Of a stretch of 64,000 nucleotides of DNA, positions 12,451 through 20,335 are shown piece after piece. The notes beneath the pieces were generated by a model. It saw nothing but the letters and a program-made list of their open reading frames with translations, did no database searches and was not told the DNA's origin. Location of the stretch: positions 19,032 to 83,031 of the forward strand of contig CAZHFW010000016.1 of assembly GCA_964531675.1 (NCBI GenBank). The letters run 5' to 3'. Both the position numbers and the translations under genes were made by a program. This DNA is from CAZHFW01 sp964531675 (GTDB lineage: Bacteria; Planctomycetota; Phycisphaerae; Phycisphaerales; UBA1924). The first letter of the stretch is position 1, and each line of letters begins with the position of its first letter.

Positions 12451-12513
12451 CTCCGGCGCAAGCCGGAGGAACCTCCGTCTCCGAGAGAACCTCCGTCTCC
12501 GAGAGAACCTCCG
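12451..12513 (+). repeat. GCAA-loop hairpin and 18-bp tandem repeat between YkvA-like gene and speA
   Basis: In the 445-base gap 12143-12587 there is a hairpin CTCCGGC-GCAA-GCCGGAG (12451-12468), a GNRA-type loop. It is followed by two and a third copies of an 18-base unit beginning CCTCCGTCTCCGAGAGAA (12472-12513). The rest of the gap shows no gene. It holds the speA upstream region and the downstream side of the YkvA-like gene. Confidence 0.7.
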
Positions 12514-12587
12514 CACACCACGCGCCTCTCCAACTCTTCACGCCCCAACCACTCGCCCGATTCCTCAAGCTCAAAGCTCAATCGCAC

Positions 12588-13070
12588 TCACCGCATCAGC
12601 AGCGTCGCCACCACCCCCACCACTACCGCGGTGAGCACCGGCACCACCAGAATTGCCGCGGTCAGGGTCCGCTTGATGGGCGTCCACCAGCTCCCCAGGC
12701 GCGTCAGCTGTTCCGACGCCCGCAGATTGGCTCCGTGCATGACCTCCGCCGGGATCAGCCTGGGGATGTTCATGAACGCCAGCGCGATCAGGGTCAGGTC
12801 GTCGAGCTGTCCGAGGATCGGGATCGTGTCGGGAACCAGGTCGATCGGGCTGAGGATGTACGCAAACGTCAACACCGCCGCGAGCCGCGCCGACCAGGGC
12901 GTGCCCCGGGTGAAGCAGGCCAGGAACAGCGCCAGCAGCTCAAGCCTGAACCGGCGCAGGCGGTCCCAGCGCATCCGCCGCCCACCCGCCGCCTTGGCCG
13001 CCCGACCTGGAATCGCCTGGAATGGAATCGCCTGACTCGCCACGACCACCTCCGACCCCTTGTTCGGCAT
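12588..13070 (-). CDS. YkvA/DUF1232 family membrane protein
   Basis: This is a 160-residue protein with the DUF1232 signature YILSPIDLVPDTIPILGQLDD at about 70-90, followed by a C-terminal transmembrane helix (AAILVVPVLTAVVVGVVATLL). The family is of unknown function. The ATG at 13070 lacks a good ribosome site (upstream is C-rich). A GTG at 13043, preceded by GGAGGT, is an attractive alternative start that would remove nine residues. Confidence 0.75.
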   Translation of the reverse strand: MPNKGSEVVVASQAIPFQAIPGRAAKAAGGRRMRWDRLRRFRLELLALFLACFTRGTPWSARLAAVLTFAYILSPIDLVPDTIPILGQLDDLTLIALAFMNIPRLIPAEVMHGANLRASEQLTRLGSWWTPIKRTLTAAILVVPVLTAVVVGVVATLLMR

Positions 13071-13112
13071 CGGGAGGGGGCGGTTTCAGCGCCGCATCAC
13101 CCCGCGGCACTC

Positions 13113-13153
13113 CAAAACGAAGCATGCTTCCCCGAGTCCGGAGAAGCATGCCT
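13113..13153 (-). terminator. Terminator of murA
   Basis: Arms around AAGCATGCTTCCCC (13120-13133) and GGAGAAGCATGCCT (13140-13153) form a stem of about 12 bp. A TTTT run follows on the minus strand (13114-13117). It lies 31 bases beyond the murA stop. Confidence 0.65.
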
Positions 13154-13184
13154 TGGAGACGTGTTGTCGGTCTGTCCCGGGGAC

Positions 13185-14603
13185 TCAGCCAGCTTCCTTC
13201 TCGTCGACGCGCTGGATGGTCGCGCCCAGAGCCCGGAGGCGATCCTCCATCTTCTCATAGCCGCGATCCAGGTGGTACACGCGATTGACGACCGTGGTGC
13301 CCTCGGCCGCCAGACCCGCCAGGACCAGCCCGGCGCTGGCGCGGAGGTCGCTCGCCATGACCGGCGCACCGACCAGCTTCCGCACTCCCGACACGATGAC
13401 CGTGGGTCCCTGACGGAAGAGCTTGGCGCCCATGCGCGAGAGCTCCGCGACGTGCAGGAATCGCTCCGGGAAGATGCGCTCGGTGATCACGCTGTTGCCG
13501 TCGGCGAGCGTGAGCAGGGCCATGAGCTGGGCCTGCACGTCCGTCGGGAAGCCCGGGTGCACCTGGGTGGTGACCTCGACAGGCTTGAGGATGCGATCGC
13601 AGGTCACGCGGACCGAGCAGCGGGCGTTTTCGGTCTCGAGCGGGCTCACGCCCGCCGCCGAGACGCCGCTGGAGAGCGAGAGGCTCGATCCCGCCTTGCG
13701 GGGCTGGCTCGTGACCGGGGTCGAGAGCGTGGGCAGGACCTGGCAATGCACCCCCGCCGCCGCCAGGCGGTCGGTGACCGCCAGCAGGGAGTCCAGCGGG
13801 CAGTTGTCCAGGGTGATGTCGCCGTTGGTGATGGCCGCCGCACACATGAAGGTGCCCGCCTCGATGCGGTCGGGCATGACGCGGTGATCCGCGCCGCCGA
13901 GCTGGGCGACGCCCTCGATGATGATGCGGGGAGAGCCCGCGCCGCGGATCTTGGCGCCCATGGCGGTGAGCAGGTTGGCCAGATCGACGATCTCGGGCTC
14001 GCAGGCCGCGGACTCGATGATGGTCGTGCCCTTGGCCAGGGTCGCCGCCGACATGACGTTGGCGGTGCCGAGCACCGTGGAGCCGAACGGCCCCCCCAGG
14101 AAGATGGTGGTGCCCTTGAGCCCGCCCTGGGGCGCCTTGGCGATGATGTCGCCGGCGGTCAGGATGATCTCCGCACCCAGGGCCTGCAGGCCGCGCAGGT
14201 GCAGGTCAACCGGGCGATCGCCGATCGCGCAGCCGCCCGGCATGGAAACCTGGGCAAACCCGCGCTTGGCGACCAGCGGCCCCAGCGTGCAGATGCTGGC
14301 CCGCATCGTGCGTACGATGTCGTACCGCGCGTGTGAGTTGGACTCGTCCGACGCGTGCAGCGTGAGCAGGCCCGGGGTGTAACCCGGCGCGTCGGGGGCC
14401 AGTTCGTTGGTTCGCTGGCAGCCCAGCTCGGCCAGGAGCCGCCGCATATTGGCGATGTCGGCCAGCTCCGGGACGTCCCGGAGTGTCACGGGCTGGTCGG
14501 TGAGCAGGGCCGCCGCCATCAGAGGCAACGCCGCGTTCTTGCTCCCGTTGATCCGCACCCGACCGTAAAGCCGCTTCCCGCCCTGAATGACAAAGCTGTC
14601 CAT
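13185..14603 (-). CDS. murA: UDP-N-acetylglucosamine 1-carboxyvinyltransferase MurA
   Basis: This enzyme transfers enolpyruvate from PEP to UDP-GlcNAc, the first committed step of peptidoglycan synthesis in the cytoplasm. K22 (GSKNA) and the catalytic loop Cys C125 (PGGCAIGDRPVD) are present; the Cys means fosfomycin sensitivity is expected from family knowledge. At 472 residues it is about 50 longer than usual. The excess is mainly an insertion at about 291-328, rich in Ser, Ala and Gly, between the PDRIEAGTF domain and the PGFPTD loop. The start at 14603 matches the family N-terminus. Its presence fits the evidence that planctomycetes make peptidoglycan. Confidence 0.96.
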   Translation of the reverse strand: MDSFVIQGGKRLYGRVRINGSKNAALPLMAAALLTDQPVTLRDVPELADIANMRRLLAELGCQRTNELAPDAPGYTPGLLTLHASDESNSHARYDIVRTMRASICTLGPLVAKRGFAQVSMPGGCAIGDRPVDLHLRGLQALGAEIILTAGDIIAKAPQGGLKGTTIFLGGPFGSTVLGTANVMSAATLAKGTTIIESAACEPEIVDLANLLTAMGAKIRGAGSPRIIIEGVAQLGGADHRVMPDRIEAGTFMCAAAITNGDITLDNCPLDSLLAVTDRLAAAGVHCQVLPTLSTPVTSQPRKAGSSLSLSSGVSAAGVSPLETENARCSVRVTCDRILKPVEVTTQVHPGFPTDVQAQLMALLTLADGNSVITERIFPERFLHVAELSRMGAKLFRQGPTVIVSGVRKLVGAPVMASDLRASAGLVLAGLAAEGTTVVNRVYHLDRGYEKMEDRLRALGATIQRVDEKEAG

Positions 14604-14928
14604 TGCTCGCCGCGCTCCGTCGCACCCGCTCACCAGCGTCCCGGGGCCCGCGATCCGTCGGGGCCCTGTGTCCGATGAGCGTCCGATCATATTCGGCGCT
14701 CCGCGCTCAAAAGCGTGAACCGGTCCGGATCGGTGCGCGATCCGCACGCCGCCAAACCGCCCATTATCGCACCGCGCCGCACAGACCCAACCGCGCGGGC
14801 AATTGCTCCCCCGATCCAGTTGCACGCCCGGGACCTGTTTTGCACCGTCTTCCCGCGTGTTGGGCCCAGGGGTATGACTGCCGGATGACCGGCGAGGCCC
14901 GCCGCGAATGACTCAGGAGTCCGCGATC
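14604..14928. other. Divergent intergenic region between murA and the first fibro-slime gene
   Basis: These 325 bases must hold promoters for both divergent genes. Nothing gene-like is supported: the in-frame extension of murA to 14825 does not resemble MurA. No clear -35/-10 pair was identified by eye. Confidence 0.4.
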
Positions 14929-15837
14929 ATGCTGAACACCACTCGAACGGCTCTGGGCCTCGTCCTGGCCGCCGCCGCCTTCACGGCCCCCGCACTCGGC
15001 CAGGCCACCGCCACCAGTTCCGACCAGTTCGTCAACCTGCCCGACACCATGGTCCTCCAGTCCGTCATCCGCGACTTCAAGTCCAAGGCGGAAAAGGGCG
15101 GCCACCCGGACTTCGAGTCCTACTCGGGCTCCACCACGGTCAACCTCGTCAAGGACGCCCTGGACTCCGACGGCAAGCCCGTCGTCAACGACCTCCGCGG
15201 CAAGACCATCACCAAGGAATACACCAACAAGGCCGGCAAGAACATCAACCCCGCCTTGTACAACGCCGCCCTGGGCGACAAGCCCGGCACCCTCGCCGCC
15301 GGCGGCACGGGCAACGGCCTCACCTCCGCCGCCGACTTCGCCAAGTGGTACCGCGACACCCCGGGCACCAACGTCTCCAAGGTCGTCCCGCTCACGCTCA
15401 AACGCGTCACCGGCACCAACCGCTTCGTCTTCGACTCCGCCACCGACGAGCCTTACAAGTCCCGCGGCGGGTTCTTCCCCGTCAACGGCGAGCTCTTCGG
15501 CAACTTCTCCTCCACCGGCAAAAACTTCCACTTCACGACCGAACTCGAAACCGAGTTCGTCTTCGAGAAGGGCAAGGGCCAGGTCTTCACCTTCACCGGC
15601 GACGACGACGTCTGGGTCTACGTCGATGGCAAGCTCGTCATCGACCTGGGCGGCCTGCACTCCAAGAAGGAGCAGACCCTCGAGCTCGACCGCCTCTCCT
15701 GGCTCCAGGACGGCCAGGCCTACAAGCTCAAGGTCTTCCACGCCGAACGCCGCACCAACGAGTCCAACTTCCGCATCGAGACCACCCTCAAGCTCCGCTC
15801 GGTCGAGCCCCCCGCCACCGGCGGCCAGTGGGACTGA
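14929..15837 (+). CDS. Secreted fibro-slime (PA14-like) domain protein, copy A
   Basis: The protein is about 302 residues, with a signal peptide (MLNTTRTALGLVLAAAAF, cleaved near ALGQA). It then has a fibro-slime domain: NLPDTMVLQSVIRDFKSK, a GGHPDFE motif, GGFFPVNGELFG, FEFVFEKGKGQVF-like strands and GDDDVWVYVDGKLVIDLGG. The domain is PA14-like and associated with carbohydrate or matrix adhesion in Fibrobacter and Dictyostelium-type proteins. ATG 14929 is preceded by AGGAG; ATG 14908 is the alternative. It is a paralogue of the next gene, with which it shares most of the sequence. Confidence 0.85.
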   Translation: MLNTTRTALGLVLAAAAFTAPALGQATATSSDQFVNLPDTMVLQSVIRDFKSKAEKGGHPDFESYSGSTTVNLVKDALDSDGKPVVNDLRGKTITKEYTNKAGKNINPALYNAALGDKPGTLAAGGTGNGLTSAADFAKWYRDTPGTNVSKVVPLTLKRVTGTNRFVFDSATDEPYKSRGGFFPVNGELFGNFSSTGKNFHFTTELETEFVFEKGKGQVFTFTGDDDVWVYVDGKLVIDLGGLHSKKEQTLELDRLSWLQDGQAYKLKVFHAERRTNESNFRIETTLKLRSVEPPATGGQWD

Positions 15838-15860
15838 TCCCAACCCCGACTCCTGATCCG

Positions 15861-15896
15861 CGCCCGTCGGCTTCCCCTAGCCGGCGGGCGTTTTTC
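15861..15896 (+). terminator. Rho-independent terminator of fibro-slime gene A
   Basis: Arms CGCCCGTCGGC (15861-15871) and GCCGGCGGGCG (15880-15890) are followed by TTTTT (15891-15895). It therefore separates the two paralogues into distinct transcripts. Confidence 0.85.
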
Positions 15897-16067
15897 GTTG
15901 GCCAACGGCTCCCCAACCGGCCCTTCTCGGACCGCCCCGCACAGACCCACCTTGAGCGCCGACTCGTGAAGATCAATTGCTGGCGTTCGACCTTTTCGTT
16001 TTGGAAGTTTGGGGTGCTTGCTCTCGCTCTTCTCTCTCTGATGGATCGCACGAAGGAGGTCGTTTCC

Positions 16068-17012
16068 ATGCTGACCGCTCACTGTCTCGCCCGTCCGTCT
16101 GCCGCGCTGGTGCTGGCGCTGAGCGCCGGACTGTGGGCGGCTCCCGCGCTGGCTCAGACCAGCAGCACGTCGGGATCCAGCTCCTCGGACTCGTACGGCA
16201 ACCTGCCCGACTCGCTCACGCTCACCGGCGTGTGCCGCGACTTCAAGGACAAGCCCGCCTCGGGCGGCCACCCGGACTTTGAGATCACCCCCGGCGGCGG
16301 CTTCGCCCACTACCAGGGCATGGTCGCCGACAACCTGGACTCCGACGGGAAACCCGTCTTCGCGTCCACCGGTTTCAAGGTCAACACCAACTGGACCAAC
16401 GCCGCGGGCCAGAACGTCATGAAGCCCCGTTCCTACGTCTCCGCCAAGACGGGTGACAAGGTCGGCTCGCTCTCGACGTCCGCCGGCGGCGCCCTCTCCT
16501 CCGCGGAGAACTTCGCCAAGTGGTTCCGCGACATCCCGGGCGTCAACGTCTCCAAGCCCATCGCCATCACCCTCAAACGCCAGTCGGGCACCAACATCTA
16601 CACCTTCGACGACAAGACCGACGACCTCTACAAGTCCCGCGGCGGCTTCTTCCCCATCAACGGCGAACTCTTCGGCAACTACTCCTCCACCGGCAAGAAC
16701 TTCCACTTCACCTACGAGCTCGAAACCGAGTTCGTCTTCGAGAAGGGCAAGGGACAGGTCTTCACCTTCACCGGTGACGACGACGTCTGGGTCTTCATCG
16801 ACGGCAAGCTCGTCATCGACATCGGCGGCATCCACTCCGCCGTCAACCAGTCCATCGAACTCGACAGACTCAACTGGCTCCAGGACGGCCAGACCTACAA
16901 ACTCAAGTTCTTCTTCGCCGAACGCCACACCACCCAGTCCAACTTCCGCATCAACACCACCATGCGTCTCCGCTCCGTCGATCCGCCCGCCACCAGCGGT
17001 CAGTACGACTGA
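16068..17012 (+). CDS. Secreted fibro-slime (PA14-like) domain protein, copy B
   Basis: This is a 314-residue paralogue of the preceding gene. It has a signal peptide ending near APALAQ, then the same domain landmarks: NLPDSLTLTGVCRDFKDK, GGHPDFE, GGFFPINGELFGNYSSTGK, GDDDVWVFIDGKLVIDIGG and a C-terminal LRSVDPPATSGQ. A strong ribosome site AAGGAGGT lies 8 bases before the ATG, which decides the start; the frame is open upstream into copy A but only as shadow. The two copies probably arose by tandem duplication. The likely role is surface or matrix attachment. Confidence 0.85.
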   Translation: MLTAHCLARPSAALVLALSAGLWAAPALAQTSSTSGSSSSDSYGNLPDSLTLTGVCRDFKDKPASGGHPDFEITPGGGFAHYQGMVADNLDSDGKPVFASTGFKVNTNWTNAAGQNVMKPRSYVSAKTGDKVGSLSTSAGGALSSAENFAKWFRDIPGVNVSKPIAITLKRQSGTNIYTFDDKTDDLYKSRGGFFPINGELFGNYSSTGKNFHFTYELETEFVFEKGKGQVFTFTGDDDVWVFIDGKLVIDIGGIHSAVNQSIELDRLNWLQDGQTYKLKFFFAERHTTQSNFRINTTMRLRSVDPPATSGQYD

Positions 17013-17058
17013 GCCGTCCCCGGCCGGCGAAAGCCGTCCCACCCACTGCTCCTGAATC

Positions 17059-17108
17059 GCCCCGCATCCCAAACGTTCCCTACCCCCGGCGATGGGATGC
17101 GGGGCTTT
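17059..17108 (+). terminator. Terminator of fibro-slime gene B
   Basis: Arms GCCCCGCATCCC (17059-17070) and GGGATGCGGGGC (17094-17105) form a perfect 12-bp stem followed by TTT. Confidence 0.75.
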
Positions 17109-17127
17109 CCCAACCTGATTCCTCCGG

Positions 17128-17165
17128 CGCCCGCGATCGTGGAATCGATCGCGGGCGTTCATTTT
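17128..17165 (+). terminator. Second hairpin terminator
   Basis: Arms CGCCCGCGATCG (17128-17139) and CGATCGCGGGCG (17146-17157) are followed by TTCATTTTT. It insulates the next operon from read-through. Confidence 0.75.
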
Positions 17166-17176
17166 TGCCCCGATGC

Positions 17177-17210
17177 TTGACACATGCCCATATAGGCATA
17201 TATTGAACCC
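17177..17210 (+). promoter_or_regulatory. Promoter with internal operator for the arsR-type operon
   Basis: TTGACA (17177-17182) and TATATT (17199-17204) are 16 bases apart, close to sigma-70 consensus. The expected transcription start falls at about 17210-17212, on the ATG itself, so the mRNA should be leaderless. The inverted repeat ATGCC-CATATA-GGCAT (17184-17199) lies between the boxes and is the likely binding site of the encoded repressor. Confidence 0.7.
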
Positions 17211-17570
17211 ATGGCCCGTGCCCCCGCCGCCTCCGACCCGTTTAACGCCATCGCCGAGCCCCGACGGCGGCTCATCCTCGACGCTCTGGGAACCGGCGCG
17301 CCGCGTCCGGTCTCCTGGCTCGCCGAACATCTCGATCTGCCTCAGCCCGTCATCTCCAAGCACCTGGCGGTGCTCCGCGAAGCGGGGATCCTGGGCGTGA
17401 CGCGCCAGGGCCGCAATCGCCTGTACCACATCCAGCCCGAGGGCCTCAAGCACGTGCACGCGTGGGTCGCGAGCTTCGAGAAGCTCTGGGACTCCCAGCT
17501 CGACCGCATCAAACGCCGCGCCGAAGAAGCCGCCCGCAAGCACAACGCCCAGACCAAGGACGACCGATGA
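17211..17570 (+). CDS. ArsR-family winged-helix transcriptional regulator
   Basis: This 119-residue protein has an ArsR/SmtB-type winged helix: PFNAIAEPRRRLILDAL, recognition-helix segment LDLPQPVISKHLAVLREAG and wing VTRQGRNRLYHI. No metal-binding cysteines are present, so it belongs to the SRPBCC-associated subgroup that regulates the following AHSA1-like gene. The start codon coincides with the predicted transcription start. It overlaps the next gene by 4 bases (ATGA), giving a coupled operon. Autorepression through the palindrome at 17184-17199 is inferred. Confidence 0.85.
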   Translation: MARAPAASDPFNAIAEPRRRLILDALGTGAPRPVSWLAEHLDLPQPVISKHLAVLREAGILGVTRQGRNRLYHIQPEGLKHVHAWVASFEKLWDSQLDRIKRRAEEAARKHNAQTKDDR

Positions 17571-18013
17571 GCACCGAAACCATCCACACGCTCCACATCA
17601 CCCGCGAGACCCTCATCGACGCGCCCGCGGAGATCGTCTTCGCCTCCATCCTCGAAGAGCTCGGCCCCGGGAGCGTCATGCCCGATGGCTCGCCCTTCCC
17701 CATGAAGATCGAGCCCTGGCCCGGCGGCCGCTGGTACCGCGATCTGGGCAACAACACGGGCCACTTCTGGGGCCACGTGCAGGTCATCAAGCCCCCGACC
17801 CTGCTCGAGCTCAACGGGCCGATGTTCATGTCCTATCCCGCCAGCTCGCACGTGCAGTACCGCCTGATCGCCGAAGGCAAGTCCACCAGACTCAAGCTCA
17901 CCCATCGCGCCATGGGGCTCATCCCCGAGGATCACCGCACCGGCGTCCAGCAAGGCTGGGACCACGCGGTCTCCCGGATCAAGACCATCGCGCTCTCCAA
18001 ACTCGCCCGCTGA
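17567..18013 (+). CDS. SRPBCC (AHSA1-like) domain protein
   Basis: This is a 148-residue START/Bet v1-like fold protein. Typical landmarks are IDAPAEIVFASI at the N-terminus, PWPGGRWYRDLG in the middle and a C-terminal helix QQGWDHAVSRIKTIA. Members form a hydrophobic cavity for small ligands. They are usually paired with an ArsR-type regulator, as here. The ligand is unknown. The ATG overlaps the regulator's stop (ATGA), and the DinB gene follows 13 bases downstream. Confidence 0.85.
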   Translation: MSTETIHTLHITRETLIDAPAEIVFASILEELGPGSVMPDGSPFPMKIEPWPGGRWYRDLGNNTGHFWGHVQVIKPPTLLELNGPMFMSYPASSHVQYRLIAEGKSTRLKLTHRAMGLIPEDHRTGVQQGWDHAVSRIKTIALSKLAR

Positions 18014-18026
18014 ACGAAAGGTCCCC

Positions 18027-18521
18027 ATGAACGCTGTTGACGCCATCCGCTTTGCATTGATCTTCTCCGACCAGGGCATCGCCCGTCTGCTCGAAGGCAT
18101 GCACGACAAGCCCCTGGTCCGCCCCACCTCCTCGGGAGGCAATCACCCGCTCTGGATCATGGGACACCTGTGCTTCGCCGAAGCGGGCGTGCACTCGTGC
18201 ATCACCGGCGAGCACAACCCGGTCTCCGACTGGTCGCCGCTGTTTGCGCCGGGCTCCACGCCCTCGAGCAACCTGTCGGACTATCCGCCCTTCGAGAAGA
18301 TCATCAAGACCTTCCACGAGCTGCGCCAGCGCAACATCGCCTTGCTCGAAAAGCTCGGCGAAGCCGGCCTGGAACGCAAGCCTGTCTCGGTCCCGCCCGG
18401 GCTCGAAGACATGATGCGCACCAATGGCCAGGCGCTCATGCTCACCGCGCTGCACCACATGGTGCACTACGGCCAGCTCACCGACGCGCGCCGCGTCGCG
18501 GGGCTCAAACCCCTCATGTGA
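18027..18521 (+). CDS. DinB-family four-helix protein
   Basis: This is a 164-residue DinB/YfiT-like protein. The likely metal-binding histidines are H47 (IMGHL) and H143, H144 and H147 (ALHHMVHYGQ), the usual three-His arrangement of the family. Such proteins are metal-dependent transferases or hydrolases acting on thiols or drugs, but the substrate is not known. A ribosome site GAAAGG lies before the ATG. It is the third gene of the arsR/SRPBCC/DinB operon, a combination that suggests a small-molecule stress response. Confidence 0.82.
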   Translation: MNAVDAIRFALIFSDQGIARLLEGMHDKPLVRPTSSGGNHPLWIMGHLCFAEAGVHSCITGEHNPVSDWSPLFAPGSTPSSNLSDYPPFEKIIKTFHELRQRNIALLEKLGEAGLERKPVSVPPGLEDMMRTNGQALMLTALHHMVHYGQLTDARRVAGLKPLM

Positions 18522-18567
18522 CGGATGTCCCCTCGCAGACTTGCGATCTCAGGCACGACCCGCAAGC

Positions 18568-19008
18568 TCAAGGCCTGACGGTGTAGTTGCTCCGCGGCAT
18601 GTACGAGCCGTTGTAGTTGCTGTACTGCGTGTAGCGCTGGCGGAACATCACCGTCGAGTTCGCCTGGGTGGGCGCCGTGAACGTGTACCAGTAGTACGCA
18701 CTGGGCGTGCCCGCGTCAGGCCACTGATTGAGCGGATACGGATCGCTGACCGAGGCCAGACGACCGTCGTTGCGCTGCTGTTCCCATCCCGGCCCGTCGG
18801 CGTTGGCCGCCGCGACCTCGGGCGAAGAGAGCACCGCGTCCCACGTGCCCCCCGGCACCGGAGGCTCCGCGCGCTGCGGCGGCGTCTCACACCCCGCAAG
18901 CCCGAGAACCATCACCCCCGCAAGCAGAGCCGAGCCAGAGACTCCGCGCAGGTGCGCACGGAGAAACCCGGAGACCGACGCGTGTCTTTGGTTGTGCGCA
19001 CACAGCAT
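18568..19008 (-). CDS. Hypothetical lipoprotein
   Basis: This is a 146-residue protein with a hydrophobic N-terminal segment ending in the lipobox LGLAGC, so Cys40 is probably lipidated. The rest is rich in Tyr, Asn, Ser and Pro, with a Tyr-rich tail (YYWYTF, RYTQYSNYNGSYM). No known domain is recognised. It converges with the DinB operon, 46 bases from its end, and lies downstream of the tRNA-Arg on the same strand. Confidence 0.6.
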   Translation of the reverse strand: MLCAHNQRHASVSGFLRAHLRGVSGSALLAGVMVLGLAGCETPPQRAEPPVPGGTWDAVLSSPEVAAANADGPGWEQQRNDGRLASVSDPYPLNQWPDAGTPSAYYWYTFTAPTQANSTVMFRQRYTQYSNYNGSYMPRSNYTVRP

Positions 19009-19137
19009 GGCCCTTCACCTTTCAAGCCGCGTGCCGACGGCTCAAGCCAAGGCGATCCATGCCAGACACCGGTTTTTATGGGCCAGAGGGCCCGGTCGCG
19101 GCGTTCCCTCACCGCAACCACCATCGCCCCCGAGCAA

Positions 19138-19211
19138 CACCCCAGGCAGGAGTCGAACCTGCGACCTCAGCTTTAGGAAAGCCGTGCTCTATCCAACTGA
19201 GCTACTGGGGC
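19138..19211 (-). tRNA. tRNA-Arg (anticodon CCT)
   Basis: On the minus strand the acceptor GCCCCAG pairs with CTGGGGT, with a G-T pair at the first position. The D arm is AGCTCAGTTGGATAGAGC. The anticodon stem CGGCT/AGCTG holds loop TTCCTAA, giving anticodon CCT for AGG codons. The T arm is CGCAGGTTCGACTCCTGCC. CCA is not encoded. Confidence 0.93.
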
Positions 19212-19754
19212 ACAACAACCACGAAGAGCCCAACCGCCAGCATCGTACGGCAAGTCGTCGGTCCGCTTCTCTCTGGAAGTTCTTGGGCCCTTCCCACCCC
19301 GACAACCCCCAACTCTCGAGGGTGTGTGGGGAATCGAAGGGACCGGAAGGGCACTCTCCCAACGGAGGCATTGGCTTGGGCAATCGAGGCATCCCGAAGT
19401 CCCTGAACCTCTCCGAGCCTTTACGATCGTTCATACAGCTTGCCTTGTTTGAACGCCTGCGGGTCTGCCTAAGCGAGCGGCCTTCCAATAAGAAATCCCG
19501 GCGAGTCTGGAGCCCAAGCTGAGGGCGAGCAAAGACGCCCCTCTTCTTGAGGAACTCAAGCCCTTAAGGCGAGCGCAAACCCGCGTGGGCAAAAGTAAAA
19601 TTGGGTTTTGTGGGGATGCGGCCTTGGGTTGGCGTCAATCGCGCAGCGTTTGCGCAACGGAGAACTCTCGGGGCGGGCAGTTCGGAACCCTCAAGAGCAG
19701 ACCTTTGACTCGCCGATTAACATTGCGGCTTGTATCAAACTCAGGAGGGCTCTC
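19212..19754. other. Gene-free stretch of visibly lower GC
   Basis: These 543 bases lie between tRNA-Arg and the next lipoprotein gene. They are visibly richer in A/T than the surroundings. A frame runs through part of the region but has no recognisable protein. A tRNA-adjacent, lower-GC stretch fits past integration, but no integrase or duplicated tRNA end was seen. Confidence 0.4.
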
Positions 19755-20288
19755 ATGAAGACTTTGCCCGTTGGTCTGATCTTGGCAGCTCTCGTCGGCT
19801 GCGCCTCGCAGCACCAAGCGTCAATGGCGGTCATGTCTTCGAAGAAAGCAGAGCCAGCTCAGACATTCCGATTGATTACCGTTGCTGAGGACGGAACAAC
19901 GGAGTACGAAGGCGAAGTTGCAATGACACCTTCAACTCAAGCCTTCCTCAAGCATATGAAAATCAGCGGCTATTCGCTGAATGCGAATGGAACTCTCGCC
20001 TCCTGGCGCTCGCTCTATCCCGCGCCTGCGGATCTTCCCGAGGGATACGAGGAAAGCTATTCTCGGGTCGTCTTCGATAGGTTCGGAAACATTGTTGACT
20101 CGGATCCTCCCGAGATTCCTCCGGCGGCGTGCGTTCGGACGAAAAAGATTGTTGACGGCCATTGGCTTTGGTACTGCAAGACCATCAGTTGTCAAGCTCC
20201 GAGTGCATGCACCCTGACTCAAACGATCGACCCCGACACGGGCCTCGTTACCGAATCTTGCGACTGCTACAACCCCAATGGGGAATGA
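19755..20288 (+). CDS. Hypothetical cysteine-rich lipoprotein
   Basis: This 177-residue protein starts with MKTLPVGLILAALVGC, a short signal with a lipobox, so Cys16 is probably the lipid anchor. The C-terminal 50 residues carry six cysteines (CVRTKK, YCKTISCQ, ACTLT, SCDCYNP), probably disulfide-bonded. No family is recognised. AGGAGGG 6-7 bases before the ATG decides the start over a longer frame from 19608. Codon use is less GC-rich than in neighbours, so recent acquisition is possible. Confidence 0.6.
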   Translation: MKTLPVGLILAALVGCASQHQASMAVMSSKKAEPAQTFRLITVAEDGTTEYEGEVAMTPSTQAFLKHMKISGYSLNANGTLASWRSLYPAPADLPEGYEESYSRVVFDRFGNIVDSDPPEIPPAACVRTKKIVDGHWLWYCKTISCQAPSACTLTQTIDPDTGLVTESCDCYNPNGE

Positions 20289-20335
20289 GCCACTCCTCAA
20301 TGATCAGCCAAAGGAACTGGGGCCGGACAGGGGCG

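Noticed and set aside
14604..14825. N-terminal extension of MurA
   Set aside because: The MurA family starts at the MDSFVIQGG sequence (14603); the extension has no homology in sight.
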